Shown: positions 1-11,726, counted from the first letter of the stretch. The stretch is 64,000 bases of DNA from Hofstenia miamia (GCA_004352715.1 SCFE01000062.1:1213605-1277604), one strand, 5' to 3'. Notes: generated from the sequence alone by a model not told the origin. Numbers and translations are program-made.

Positions 1-240
1 AAACATATGCTAACGATGTTACTATTTCCATACGTGCGGTGTCAAATGGCTATGTAGGAGGAATACTTAAAAAATTGTTTTGAATTTAAAACTACCAAAT
101 TGTTACTGAATGAAACACTTTAGATATCCAATATTATCCATGATTATAATCAATGTTAACAAATTGCTTCAGAAAGGCCTATCGAATGATAGCTTAAAAT
201 CAAAACTATCCTAGTTTAACCTTAACCTATACACAAATTT

Positions 241-586
241 TTAAATTGTTAATGGTTTCCTGGAAGCACCTTCGGTGCCACCTTTTGTAACTTTACGCAT
301 GGATGTCTCAATAGGCGTGGGTGAGTTGCCTACATAAAAAGGAACTGCTAAGAATACTTGTTTATCTTATGGGCTTTCTAACTCCTGATTTTCTAAACAA
401 TAGAAATAGTGAAAATTCAATTTTTTTTAAAAAAATTTCAAAGAAAAATATTACTATTTTTATGTGCTTCAGTCACAGCAATTACACTTTTGTACAACTT
501 TTCAGCTTTAAGTTCGTGCACGTTCACCAGTAGTTGTTTCCATACCTCAGGATCTTCAAATCTCATAATAGGCTTCGAAAATATTG
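241..586 (-). CDS. Putative last two exons of an unrecognised gene
   Basis: Two coding-like blocks read on the minus strand join in frame. The upstream exon spans 586-455, preceded by a TTTTCAAG acceptor and followed by a GTAATA donor. The downstream exon spans 329-241, preceded by TTTTTATGTAG and ending in TAA. The first encodes a charged stretch containing MRFEDPEVWKQLL and LYKSVIAVTEAHKN. The second encodes a basic tail containing RKVTKGGTEGASRKPL. Phases match (132 nt, split codon). I do not recognise the family. A diverged copy of the first exon lies in PRPF8 intron 7 (about 58130-58262), so the exon may instead belong to a dispersed repeat. No upstream exon was identified with confidence. 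Confidence 0.4.
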
Positions 587-1722
587 CTTGAAAATTCGTA
601 AAGAGGTTTATTCTTCACAATGAACATGGACAGTTTAAGGTAAATTAAAATATTTAATAAAAATAACCAAACATAAAGTACCAATGCTGCTTGAAATGTT
701 AAATGTCTCTGCAACAAATAAAGAATTTATCAATTCAGAAATCTATTCTTAAATTCAAGGTTTTCATAAGGCTGTCGGTAAAATTCAAACAGAATTGTAT
801 TATAATTTTCTGCAGAAACGTGGAACTTCAAAGAAAAATATCCGTAATCTTATTGAAATATATTCATCGTAAAATTAAACTAGAAATTTATGCAATTGAA
901 TTATAGTTCTCGAATAAAGCAATTTACTTATGGATGGATCTAGAATATGACATGTTTCATTTAAATCCTTATTCACATTTACAATTAAAATTACGCAAAA
1001 CATTTTCGATGCCCAAACAAAAATCAACTTACAAATGAATAATAACAAATGTAATGGTAAATTTCGACTTTCCAAGCCCTATTTAGTTGAATTTGAACAA
1101 ACTTAAGGAAAAACTGTATGTAAATTAGTTTTTCTTAACGGTCTCTTATTTAATCAATTTGCCCATACCGATCAAACTCAACCAACGATCTAGTCAATTC
1201 CATGTACACGCAACTTTCCAAATATAAAAATCCAAGATAATTGTAAGTTTACATCACAACATAAGTTAATAATAGTTTTATCTCTAAGCTATTGGCATTA
1301 CGTACGAATCACAATCAACAACAAAAAATTAGTGGCCATGAATTAATGAAATGGTTGTTAAATTCAACAAAATATCGCAAAGACTCCATGTATTTCATTT
1401 CCACATATTCCACAAAGAAGGTACAGACAAAAATGCTTAATACTTAACTTTTAAATGTAAAATTTATTATTAAAGATTATTTGAAGGTTTTGAGTCTATT
1501 ACTATCATTTAATTTAAACCATAGTATGCCCGGTTACCCTGAGCCAGAATTGAGAGCCAAGTACTTGTTGAAATATCGAATTTTTAATTACAATGAATTC
1601 ATTTGCACAGAATCACACATTCGTAGCATAATTCTGATTATGCTGATTTCTGTTTCATAAAGAGGGAAATCAAATACATTAGTGAATGTGTATTACTTTA
1701 GTGGTGTTGAAATCTAAATACG
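587..1722. other. Non-coding, nothing recognised
   Basis: AT-rich sequence with no convincing ORF on either strand, no RNA gene and no clear repeat structure. If the exons at 241-586 are real, this is probably an intron of that gene. Confidence 0.5.
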
Positions 1723-1992
1723 TTACATCGCATAAAAAAGTAAAAGGTCACAAAATAGAATAAGGAAAAAAGAAAATAAAATATCGTTGATTGCCTGCAT
1801 GAATTCGAATATAGTCGAGTCTACTTGAGACTGAATCAAAGCGGATTTTACCAAAACAGTGCTCGAGGAAAGTGCATTTCTCAATAAAGTTAACGAATTA
1901 CTTCGCCTACAACACTCATCTCCAATAATCAACTTGATTTGTTCAAATTGCTTAGGTATAGAGAATTGAAAGCAAGATGAAAATCGTTCCAA
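1723..1992 (-). CDS. Hypothetical exon or small ORF
   Basis: The minus strand has an open stretch of about 85 codons. A TTCTCTATACCTAAG sequence near 1945-1960 could be an acceptor in front of the peptide QFEQIKLIIGDECCRRSN. The downstream part is leucine- and serine-rich, and the ORF ends with a hydrophobic segment (FFLILFCDLLLFYAM). Codon use is less AT-biased and contains more CpG than the surroundings. It could be another exon of the minus-strand gene ending at 241, a tail-anchored small protein, or chance. The family is not recognised. Confidence 0.25.
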   Translation of the reverse strand: MERFSSCFQFSIPKQFEQIKLIIGDECCRRSNSLTLLRNALSSSTVLVKSALIQSQVDSTIFEFMQAINDILFSFFLILFCDLLLFYAM

Positions 1993-2870
1993 TTAAAATG
2001 AACATTCACATAAAGTTGTACTGTAATGGAGAATTAAAAATTTTAAAAATTCCAAAACAGAGAATACAATTTATAAAAATGACAAACAGTTAGAGAAGTA
2101 AGTATCTTAAAATATATAACTTTTAAGGTGATAAGGACACTCAATATTGACATCGACTACCAATAGATTTACCTGATTAATTTCTAACTGAATTTACAAT
2201 AAGTTACAACATAATCGTTACTCCATATTAGCATTAAAAACACACTATCTTTTCTTTAGAAAATTTACATAAAACTATTGCTTATGAGAGAAACATGTGT
2301 GAGCTTTGCGTGGGTTTGTCTTTAAGGATAAGTCAACGCTTTATATCAGCAATTCACTCGTACAAGCACTTAGACGACATGAAACCAATTTTAGAAACGT
2401 TATTTTAAGTGTTTTGAAAAATATGAAGTATTGAATTGATAAGTGAAGCCATCTAGTGGGAATAAAGTAATTACAAATAACTCGATTTGTGTAAATAAAT
2501 ATTTTGTAGAAGAGCTTTAGATATTTAAATGTTAATAACGTGTGTACACACATACGAACTTAGACTCTAAATTGGAAAGCAGCTGCTTACAAAGTCCGTA
2601 TACAATTGAATTTATCTTAAATAATGCACACACAAACAAATGAATGTGAGGTGCGAAAATAATTGGCTTTATTGACCATCAAAATGAAAATTTTAAACAT
2701 TCAAGTTTGCATAACTACAATCATTTTACACAACATCATATCAGAAAATTTGTTGAAGCATACATCACTAAGAGGATCTAATCAAGAGCATTTTCGAAAT
2801 ATATAACAACACAGTGTATTAAGTAATATTAAATCTTAAATATAGTTTTATGTTTATAAGTTTTGGAATT
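1993..2870. other. Non-coding, nothing recognised
   Basis: AT-rich sequence with only short random ORFs. No repeat, RNA gene or splice-consistent coding block was seen. Confidence 0.5.
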
Positions 2871-2911
2871 CGTAATGTTTTGCATTTTTCTTGGTGATGT
2901 CTATTAAATGC

Positions 2912-2950
<39 letters not shown>

Positions 2951-3232
2951 GACAGGGCTAGGGTGCACGGAAGTCCGCTGGTAAAGAGAACGCGACTAAC
3001 TATTTCTCTATTTACAAATACTTAGGTGTCTTATATACACTTCATGTTAACAATATGTACAAATAACTAGCAAACTAGTAAACACGAAAAACGAGTAAGC
3101 TGGCCGATACTGGGAACCAGTATCTGCCAATGCTACANNNNNNNNNNNNNNNNNNNNNNNNNNNNNNNNNNNNNNNNNNNNNNNNNNNNNNNNNNNNNNN
3201 NNNNNNNNNNNNNNNNNNNNNNNNNNNNNNNN

Positions 3233-3266
<34 letters not shown>

Positions 3267-3354
3267 GGTATATATGTATATAATTGTATATATAAATATA
3301 TATATATATAATTGCATTTACTAGACATCACCAAGAAAAATGCAAAACATTACA
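2871..3354. repeat. Inverted repeat (hairpin) around (TA)n and an assembly gap
   Basis: The left arm at about 2871-2915 (containing TTTTTCTTGGTGATGTCTA) is the near-exact reverse complement of about 3308-3354 (containing TAGACATCACCAAGAAAAA). Both arms run inward into (TA)n tracts. Between the tracts lie about 190 bp of more GC-rich unique sequence (from 2948, with CAGGGCTAGGGTGCACGG) and the gap 3138-3232. The structure could be a foldback transposon with arms outside, an element inserted into the (TA)n loop of a palindrome, or an inverted misassembly at the gap. Confidence 0.6.
3138..3232. other. Assembly gap (95 N)
   Basis: A run of N. Its right edge meets a (TA)n tract. ORFs that read through it are artefacts. 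Confidence 0.98.
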
Positions 3355-4079
3355 TATACATATACATATTCTATGGAAATTGTACATTGTACAAAGCGAC
3401 GCTTATTGCGTAGTTTTCACCACACTTTGTACAAACCCCATAGTACAAAACGCGGTTAGGTTATTTTTTGGATAATGGGAAGAGATTTGGCAAAATCGTT
3501 AATTTTCTATGCATTGGGATATCAATACACACATATAGGCAAAATATAAAGTTTGAGGCTTAGCCCATAATTTTTTATAGCCCTGTGAATATTTAAAAAA
3601 CTCAAATTTGCAATAATCACTGTATGTACAAATTGATTTATTAACACTGTTTTTATAGTTTAATTTCATTTGTTTTTATTATATTTTACCGTGCTTGTGT
3701 ACTGGGGAAATATAATAGTGTTGTTTCAATTACATTTTAATAGAAATTTCTACTAGAAATACTCATTTGAAAATTTTTTTGCTACGAATAAATAAGAATA
3801 CGTTTATTAAACTGAATAAAAAAATACAAATAATTTAAAAATCACAACTAGTACTTCTTTACCACTCTATTAGGGAAGGTAAACATACTTCTTTTTGGGT
3901 GTGTCCTCATCTTAGCACTCCTCAGATTTCTATTATGTTGCGGGGTGTTGAGGGTTCACCTACTTGTGCAGGAGTATTTTATCAACTCTTCTAATATTAC
4001 TTGCAACAGGTGTGTATAAAGATATCAGTTTCATCTTTATAGCTCTACAGTGTACTTGGTCAATTCATTTCAGTGATGT
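3355..4079. other. Non-coding, nothing firm
   Basis: No gene was seen. The motif TGTACAAAGCG with nearby ACGCGGTTA at about 3391-3460 recurs in diverged form at about 5093-5110 (TGTACAAAGCGCGGTTA), suggesting fragments of one dispersed repeat. Confidence 0.4.
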
Positions 4080-4975
4080 GGCACTGGCTGATCCATAGCA
4101 ATCAATGCCATAGGTGAGAATGCTGCTTACTAGGGAATGATCTAGTAGTTTTAGTTTAAAGAGGAGATAAAAGTTTTGTCGAGCTTTGGAGCAAATTCTT
4201 TCAATATGTGGGTCAAATGAGAGTCAGATATTGATTTGTGATCCCCATATATGGTTAATTCGACCACTGGTACAAAAGTTTATTGTTGTGGATGGATGAA
4301 CATCTCTTTTCAATGGGATAATCAATTCTTTGCATTTTCTTGTATATAAAATAAAATTAACTTGTGTTCGTGCAGCCAATCAAAAATATATTTTAAGAAT
4401 AACTCACTTTTATCATCATTAATTCAACATGCACACAGTGGGTATTTATCATCAACAAACTTGATTTGTTGGTACCCGCAGTTTATTGGTTGTGGAGTTA
4501 AAAAGTGTTGGACCAGATGTGGATCCTTGCAGTGCTCCTAAATATATTGCAGTTTCATCTGACAGTTTGTTGATTATGTGAACTAACCGAGATCGGTTCT
4601 TAATAAAGTTACCATACCATGATACAATACACTTGGGAAGTCCAGGAATAGAATTAATGTTTCGACAATTAGTTGATGAGCAACCCTATCAAAGGCTTTA
4701 GATAGGTCAGGGGAAAAGAGGCGAACATAGTCACATTCTTGGTGTTTGTAGAGGTAAATAAGATATTCAATTGGGATAAAAGCTGAAGATGTTGAACCAA
4801 GTGTTCGGTTTCCAAATTGATTCGGCTCAAGCCATTTATCACAATGGGGCATAAAGAAAAACTTTTGCATTATCTGTTTAGAGCACTGGGCAATCACAGG
4901 GGTAATTGATGTCGGCCTCAGATCTGCTATAGTTGGGTTTCTCTTTTTTGGAATTTTGAAGAGCTATATTAAACA
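4080..4975 (-). pseudogene. LINE-type reverse transcriptase fragment, decayed
   Basis: Read on the minus strand from about 4975 downward, the peptide shows non-LTR retrotransposon RT features. A block like 'RP-S--PV---SK--' (ADLRPTSITPVIAQCSKQ) comes first. It is followed by NQFGNRTLGSTSSAF, matching the QFGFR-x-STT motif. The RT palm A motif DLSKAFDRVAHQ retains its Asp. Past 4583 the frame breaks. Recognisable pieces continue: a 'GxxQGSxxGPxLF'-like block near 4540, a VDDKYPL block that could be the YADD palm C motif, and a tryptophan-containing stretch. Endonuclease and 3' end are not seen. The clade (CR1/Jockey-like) is a guess. This is a dead fragment. Confidence 0.7.
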
Positions 4976-6229
4976 TCAAAGGTATATTATGCACATAAAA
5001 TGCGCAATTTTGTTGTTTAATCAAATTACATTTGATGTATTTAATGTAAAACTAATTAGATACAAAGAATGAGTATTGCGTGGTGCAAGTGTACAAAGCG
5101 CGGTTATTGGCAAGAAAAAGTGTACAACGAGTAGCGTATTGGTATATATATATATATATATATAAATATATATGATTGTAACTCTAGAGGAAACCAAATA
5201 AACATCTGAAAGATTAACCACTTCAGTGGAATTGGATAAATTCCATATCTTCAGGCACGACACACAATTGGAAAATTGTGATCAAATGAGCAGTGGAGCT
5301 CTGATCACCTATGTTAATAAATACTGGGTTATTCATGAGCCAAAAATTATTCTTAAAGTGTCAGTCATTGCTGTTGAATGTAGGCCAAAATTTCTTCCAA
5401 GCCAATTACTTCACGCACCGCAGAAATAAGAAAGTTCGTAATAAAGAGCTAAGGAGTTTGTTACAGAATGTCATGAAAAATATCATCGAGCCTAAATACT
5501 ATTGGTTTCAACAACTGTGTAAACCAGTTCACATTTCTGTCCATGAATTCACAACTCGACGATGACTATTTGAGCAACAAGGAAGCCCATAACATTCTAC
5601 ATAATCCACCTTTTGAAAACTTTAATATCACATACCACTTGATAATTGTACTAAATCCAACATGTGTCCTACAAAACGAAAATACACATATCTAAAAGAT
5701 AACTTTAATTTGGGAAAAAATTCCGACTAAAACTAATTGGAATGAAATTCTTGAAAAATGGAAATGCAAATATGGTGCAGAAAACATTTACGCAAATTAA
5801 GAAAATATTCTAATACAGTGTAAACGTAAATCTTGCACACATATTTACTGAACGGAGAAAGTAAATGAAGTGATAGTTGCCAGCCTACTAAAACAGAGTA
5901 GGAAATAAACAAAACCTTTTGCAAAGGAATATTTACCAAAGAGTGAAATATTTTAGGTATTCCAGGGCCTCGGAGCAGACCTAAATAGGAAGGTGCTCCA
6001 GTTCCTGCTCCGAGGCACATTTCTATCAAAATGCAGCTCCAGCTTTGGCTCAGAATCTGTTGGATATAAATGGCTCTGTCTCTATTACTATATTGGTTAC
6101 AAATACAATATATTCACAGCTTTCAAATATTTGCCAATTTATTGATTTCTTTCATATTTTAGCGAATCCTTTAAAATTTCCACGAATTTTTATGCATTTC
6201 TTATAACACCAAAGCTTTTTGTGGAACAA
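4976..6229. other. Non-coding with a (TA)n tract and a GC-rich hairpin
   Basis: This stretch contains a (TA)n run at about 5141-5171. Open stretches at 5226-5565 in two frames show no family resemblance. Perfect 12-bp inverted arms GCCTCGGAGCAG (5967-5978) and CTGCTCCGAGGC (6005-6016) form a hairpin in a locally GC-rich patch, probably the end of a small DNA transposon. No gene is supported. Confidence 0.45.
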
Positions 6230-6830
6230 GAAATTCACTAAAAACTTAAAGGCGCGAATCAAGAAATATCAAATAAAAATGAAGCAAATTTATTGAACTG
6301 TTACTTTAGTTGGTTTAAGAAAGATATTTACAAGAACGAAGAATTAAACATCACACAAGTTTACGATATAGATCTTTCATTAAGAAGTGATGACAAGTTC
6401 AATATTTTAAATATTAACACTAGCAAATCGAAGAGACTAACGAAAATACCAACTTGGTTATATAAGAAGCTTGCAAAAGAACTAAGCAATTTATATACCT
6501 ATGCTTTCAACAAATGCTTAGTGGGCTCATATATATCCCTATGATTATAAGAGGGCATTAGTAACGCCGATGCTAAAATCCAAGATATAAAGATCATAAA
6601 CAAAGAACACAGTAAACATATTAGATCATTGCTGTAGCTCCTCTAATTTCAAGGTGCTTGGATAAGTATGTTGCAGAAGTTTACATCAAACGCATGACAG
6701 AGATTGTTTCCAATTTGCATACAAGCACAATTTTAGTACGATCTTTTATATAGTATGAACTGCATATATAAAATATTATAGTCCCCGTCAACATCGTAGT
6801 CAGAGCAACGTTTCTACTAGAGTAATACAT
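6230..6830 (+). pseudogene. LINE reverse transcriptase N-terminal fragment, decayed
   Basis: On the plus strand, 6293-6544 encodes KIPTWLYKKLAKELSNLY followed by FNKCLVG. This matches the region just upstream of the RT core in Jockey/CR1-like LINEs, where a '(L/I)P-x-(W/F)-(L/I)-x-K' segment precedes 'FN-x-S(L)'. After a frame change near 6535, YKRALVTPMLK matches the 'WK-x-A-x-V-x-P-x-x-K' motif. A further stretch to about 6760 resembles the region between that motif and the 'QFAFR' block (CFQFAYKHNFST). There are several stops and frameshifts. It faces the opposite way to the fragment at 4080-4975 and does not overlap it in content, so the two may derive from different copies. Confidence 0.55.
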
Positions 6831-7604
6831 TTACATATTTATATATTTATATCTCGCTTTATAAAAAAAAATGGAAAAAAATTTTTCATTTATTTTTAGT
6901 TTAATTGAAATCGAAAATTGTGGCTAAAACTCTAAAAAATCAATATGATATTAAGAGCCTGGAATAATTATGCAAGCTGCAAAACAGACTGATAATATAT
7001 ATAGAAATAATTAAAATTATGCTGTTTTGTAATATTACCTAATAACTATGACAAAGCACTTCATTCCGCAGATCATTAATTTTTTACCAGCACCGGCCCA
7101 CAGACTGCATGAATATTTTTGTGTTCTGACCCACCCTGCGCCAAATGGACCACGCTAACCCGGAGCCCGTGCGGGCGGGCCTTGCGCACTTTCACCCTTG
7201 GTGTATCTCATTTCTTAGAAAGCACATAAATAATTTTTAAAAGACCTAAAATACGTTCAACTGAACTGCTTCCAAAATATCAAAATAAAAATCAATTATT
7301 ACTTATGTCTCTTTGACAAAGTTTTATAGAAATTGTGAAAATTGGGTTCAATTAGCAAATCATTCAAAACATTTACGTGAAAATCAGTTTGAGCAAATAG
7401 ATAAGCTTAATATATATATATATATNNNNNNNNNNNNNNNNNNNNNNNNNNNNNNNNNNNNNNNNNNNNNNNNNNNNNNNNNNNNNNNNNNNNNNNNNNN
7501 NNNNNNNNNNNNNNNNNNNNNNNNNNNNNNNNNNNNNNNNNNNNNNNNNNNNNNNNNNNNNNNNNNNNNNNNNNNNNNNNNNNNNNNNNNNNNNNNNNNN
7601 NNNN

Positions 7605-7649
<45 letters not shown>
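6831..7649. other. Non-coding, GC-rich patch, (TA)n and assembly gap
   Basis: A patch at about 7085-7200 is strikingly GC-rich (CCGGCCCACAGACTGC, then CCCGTGCGGGCGGGCC). It looks like the end of a hAT-type MITE but is not delimited. From 7410 a (TA)n tract runs into the gap 7426-7604 and out again to 7650. No gene was seen. Confidence 0.5.
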
Positions 7650-7650
<1 letters not shown>

Positions 7651-7946
7651 TAGTGTGGTCAGTAATATATGGAGTACAACAGATACCTTCTTGCACACTT
7701 TAATTTTGTTCTATCCTTGAAGCTAATGCTTGCAATGCAATTTGAGCGAAATCGAATAAGATTTAGAGGTAGCTCAACGTGCTTAAGTTTTGATTACACA
7801 ATATAAGTATAAGTAGTATTTCACCGTTTTCCTATATTGTCTCAAATTTCGCCTCCTTCAAGCTCCCTTTATCTAATCCACTTGTCCTAAAAAGTGAAAT
7901 AAGCTATAGACGACTGTTTATTACCAGACCTGAGAACAAAGCAAAT
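7650..7946 (+). repeat. Left terminal inverted repeat of the 4.1 kb element
   Basis: It pairs with 11430-11726. Shared blocks include TTGTTCTAT, TAATGCTTGC, ATGCAATTTGAGC, CCTATATTGTCTCA and the inner block around CCAGACCT. Confidence 0.75.
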
Positions 7947-8150
7947 TAGTCAATGATTTGAACGCTTTTATCTAAATTCAAATCTGAAACACCAAACAAT
8001 GTAAGAAAACTATGCAAGAATGCTGAATGTCAGACCAGCCAAACAAAGCAACGATTTGAATTTGGAATACATTTTTAAATCTCCACAAATGCTGCTTGAT
8101 TCAAAGGGAAATATTTAAATCTTGCATTTTTAAAACACTACTGCAGTGTA

Positions 8151-9202
8151 GTGTTGCGGCTGTCAGCTCATTACATATTTTCTTGCTACAAAATATTTCT
8201 ATCACGCAATGTAATGTTTAGAAGCTATTGCATTCATGTGAAAGAGGTTTTCCGTCACTGCACAAGTTGTGCAATACGCAATATCATTGAAAATGACTTT
8301 TACTTGATTGCTTGTCGACACCATATTTTGGAACTTGTGCTCTCGGCAGCGTTAACATCTGTGATGGGCTATTCCATGGGTGCAGAAGTGCCTCTTTTCA
8401 AATTACTCCTGAGTCAGTAGGAATTAATAGATTGAAGCAAATATGAAGAAGGCATCGACAGAGACGTGGCTGCAGCAATGACAGATACACGTGAAGAAAC
8501 TTTATACACCCTCATGCAAAATGTGGAGCATGATCTTACCTGTGATGATTACAAAGAGATGGCGGAATTGGCTATCATCCTGTTTGGTTCCACACCACCT
8601 CACAGAATCAAGTTCCTGTCTTTTGGGCGCATCCATCATGCCAGATGGATGGCAAAGGAACTTACTCTTTGAAGATTTTCTTCTTCCGCCATCAATTCAG
8701 TCTGGCACAGCAGGAAGAATAAGGGATCTAGACGCTTTTGATTTTCTCCTTTGCATCTGCATAAAGAACCAGATATTAGCCCCAAACGCAGCATTGGTGC
8801 CAATGAACGATCAGAAAATTTGTCAAGAGTTATCAGCTTACAAAGACATTGGAATTAAATCTGCTTGCATTTCAAAAATCGCAGGTCACCACGGTATCTT
8901 TCCAAGGATCTTATCGGGCTTGCCATTTTCAATGAAAGAGTTTCAGAGCAAGAAAATGAGGAGCAATTGTGAAAAGAATGAAACAGATTGATGGAAAGGA
9001 AGACGTACTGAAAAGGCCCATGGTAGATATATCCACAATTCATGAAAAAACTCTGTCTGATTTCACAACACAATGTTCAAGAGCTTTCTTTCGAGATTTT
9101 CAACTCTTGGGCTCCTTCCTTTCTGTAAGTCCCTCTGAATGGAAAGATTTGGATGATTTTGAACGTCCAAGGAAACGTGCCTCTCCTGTGTGTTACAAAT
9201 GA
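8151..9202 (+). pseudogene. Broken ORF with CRHH and ARWMAK motifs (transposon-associated)
   Basis: The reading is spread over at least three frame segments. 8151-8420 has CRHHILELVLSAA and GAEVPLFK. 8466-8672 has REETLYTLMQNVEHDL, PPHRIKFLSFG and HHARWMAKE. 8670-8990 has a stretch with APNAAL followed by ELSAYKDIG. The order (a C-x-HH block, a PP-x-x-IKF block, an H-x-ARWMAK block, then AP-x-AA and AYKDI) matches, from memory, large uncharacterised proteins scattered through many animal genomes. I know no biochemical function for them. There is a stop at about 8418 and frameshifts around 8670, with no continuation after about 9200. Its position inside a TIR-bounded element suggests that element carried it. 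Confidence 0.55.
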
Positions 9203-9461
9203 CAAAACAGAATGAACCGTGGCCCTTATTCAAGAATTTAATAAACAATGACAGGATGAAGAGAGCTTGAGTATTTACTCACTGTCATTTCAGAACATCG
9301 AAAACGATACCCAAACTGTTTGAAAGCAACAATCCTTTAACAATTAAAAAAATAAGACTTGTGAATGTTTTTTGTAAGTGTTTCTTATGTAATATGTGAA
9401 CCACAGCAAAAAATAAAACGTACATTTATCCTGATTTACATTGTGATAAACTGCTAAAGCC

Positions 9462-9662
9462 CATGCTACACAAACAACTTTTATCGCCGATTTTTGTCCT
9501 CCGAACGAACAACTTTGTCGCCAACTTTTGTTGTTGATTTGATATGCTACACGAACAACTTTAGTCATTTAATTAGTTTTAAACAAAAGTTGGGGAGGGG
9601 GTGCTACACGAACGATTTTAGTTGGCGACAAAAATTGTTGATAAAAGTTGTTCGTGTATCAT
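9462..9662. repeat. Palindromic MITE-like repeat, copy 1
   Basis: It starts CATGCTACACAAACAACTTT and ends as its approximate reverse complement (AAAGTTGTTCGTGTATCAT). An internal GGTGCTACACGAACGATTTT block is shared with the copy at 10954-11212. Short palindromic structure with no ORF suggests a non-autonomous DNA element. Confidence 0.6.
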
Positions 9663-10953
9663 AGTGTTACAACAACTTTTTATATTTCAGTTACTTCATT
9701 GTAAAATGTTTAAGAAAGAATTAAAATAAAATCCGAATATGCCGAAATATTTAAGTTAAGAATTATAATATTACTCATGTAACAAGGCGATCTATAATAG
9801 ATCGCATTGTCATGTAACAACAGTTGAACTAAAATATAAAAAAAATATTTTTCAATATTAAATTATTGGAATATACAGCAGCAACAAGCTATTTTATATT
9901 ATATTTAATGTCTTTATTATGAAACAAAATTGTTTCAATATCTGTATTCGTATTTTCTTGAATATTATTAAACCGCGCCTTGTGAAATGTGCTTGTTTAC
10001 ATTCCTAAATGAGTGATCGTAATAATGGCCTTGAATTTGCATAATTCAAATTATGCATAATGGCAAATTGCTTAATTATAGCACGCATTTCACTTCTTTT
10101 GACTTGAAGCAATTTACTGATTGTGCAAGCTGTAAATGTTGGATTTTTATATCTGCTAGCCAGCAAGTAACAGCATTATTTCTTCGTTGTCTAAATTCAT
10201 ATTGTGCTTCACTAAAATTATAAAGTATATAAATTACCTGTTTACTGTTAAAGATCTTCATCCATTATTACAAATTAATATTTATTAATTTAACATTATG
10301 AAAGCAGAATTCAATATTTATATATATATATATATATATATATACAAAAAATGTAATAACTTCCTCATACTGATTGCATATATTCATCGCTCTAAAAACT
10401 ATCTAAATTAATGAAATCACATTAAAAGTACGATTGTTATTGAGCTATCGCGGCCTACATTATGGTATGTAACCTGTGTCGATGCGTATTTTAATTGGAG
10501 AGCAGATTATCACTGTGCACGAATGATAAAATAAGAATGATGCTGTACTTTGAAATTAAAAGAAACATAATAATTGCCTGCACTGTTTAAACAATACTTG
10601 AGTTCGCAAAGTTTCGCTGTGATCGACTTCCCAATCTAATCACTATTTTATAACTTGCAAAGTTCAAATGTTTTTGTTTACTACAAAGGAATCTTTTTGA
10701 TGAGTTAATTGTTTTAATTTAATGCTGAACACAAGTATACAAAAAGAAATGCCTACATAGTGATATGCGTTTATTTTAACATAAAAATGTACAAATCATG
10801 ATTATTAATTCTATAAACCTAGCTAATTTACATTTTGCAGTCTGAAATGAACTCTGAAAACGATTGAAATTATAGCTTAAAATTGTTTATCTTTGAAGGT
10901 GATAATTACTAGAAAGTTGGAGAATTATTTCTCTGACAAAAAAGTTGGTCGGA

Positions 10954-11212
10954 GCATCCTGGTACACGGACAACTTTTGTCATTTAATTACTTCACGACT
11001 AAAGTTAGCGAAGGGGGAGCTACACGAACAATTTTTATTGTCCAATTTTTGTTGGACCGAACGGAAAACTTTTGTCGCCAATTTTAGTTCGACCGAACGA
11101 ACAACTTTAGTCTAGATAATTACTTCCGATTTTAGTTGTGGAAGAGGGGTGCTACACGAACGATTTTTCTTGGCCAACAAAAATTGGCGACAAAAGTTGT
11201 TCGTGTAGCATG
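10954..11212. repeat. Palindromic MITE-like repeat, copy 2
   Basis: It belongs to the same family as 9462-9662: it begins GCATCCTGGTACACGGACAA and ends AAAGTTGTTCGTGTAGCATG. It contains several internal repeats of the ACAACTTTTGTCGCCAATTT type and the block GGTGCTACACGAACGATTTT. Confidence 0.6.
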
Positions 11213-11429
11213 AGCTTAAGTAGATAATAATAAGCTTAAATGAAGGAAAATTTTTAGAATAAAGAATGCCATTGTTGTAAGGAAAAATCTAATGCTTAAA
11301 ATATAATACAAAATGTACAAAGTATCTTAGAAAGTATAGACAGAAAGATTAGATTAAAAACAAATAAATGTAATAAATTTCTTACCGGTATAAATAATAC
11401 ATGAATGCAATATTTGCAAAAAAATCAGA

Positions 11430-11724
11430 TCATTACTTTGTTCGTAAGGTCTGGCAATAAACGGTCTTCTATAGCTTCTTTCACTTCTTAGAGCAAGCGG
11501 ATTGGATAAAGAGACCATTAAGGAGGCGAAATCTGAGACAATATAGGAAAAAATGGTGAGATACTACTTATATTGTGTAACACAAACTTTAAACGCATTG
11601 AGCTACATCTAAATCATATTCGATTTGGCTCAAATTGCATCGCAAGCATTAGGTCGAAGAATAGAACAATATGAAAGTGTGTAAGATGGTATCGGTCCTA
11701 CTTCATACATTAAGGACCACCCTA

Positions 11725-11726
<2 letters not shown>
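11430..11726 (-). repeat. Right terminal inverted repeat of the 4.1 kb element
   Basis: Reverse complement of 7650-7946. Its outer end meets the (TA)n tract that leads into the gap at 11759. Confidence 0.75.

Larger units (their letters stand above)
7650..11726 (+). mobile_element. 4.1 kb transposon with ~297 bp TIRs, inserted in (TA)n
   Basis: The segment 7650-7946 is repeated in inverted orientation at 11430-11726, with about 80 percent or more identity by eye. The two outermost ends read TTAGTGTGGTC and, reverse-complemented, TTAGGGTGGTC. Each abuts a (TA)n tract, so any target duplication is hidden in the microsatellite. Inside are a broken plus-strand ORF with an ARWMAK motif (8151-9202) and two copies of a small palindromic repeat. 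The transposase class is not recognised. Orientation is given by the internal ORF. Confidence 0.7.

Noticed and set aside
5226-5565. Two overlapping plus-strand ORFs
   Set aside because: No recognisable motif, no splice or codon-use support, and mutually out of frame.
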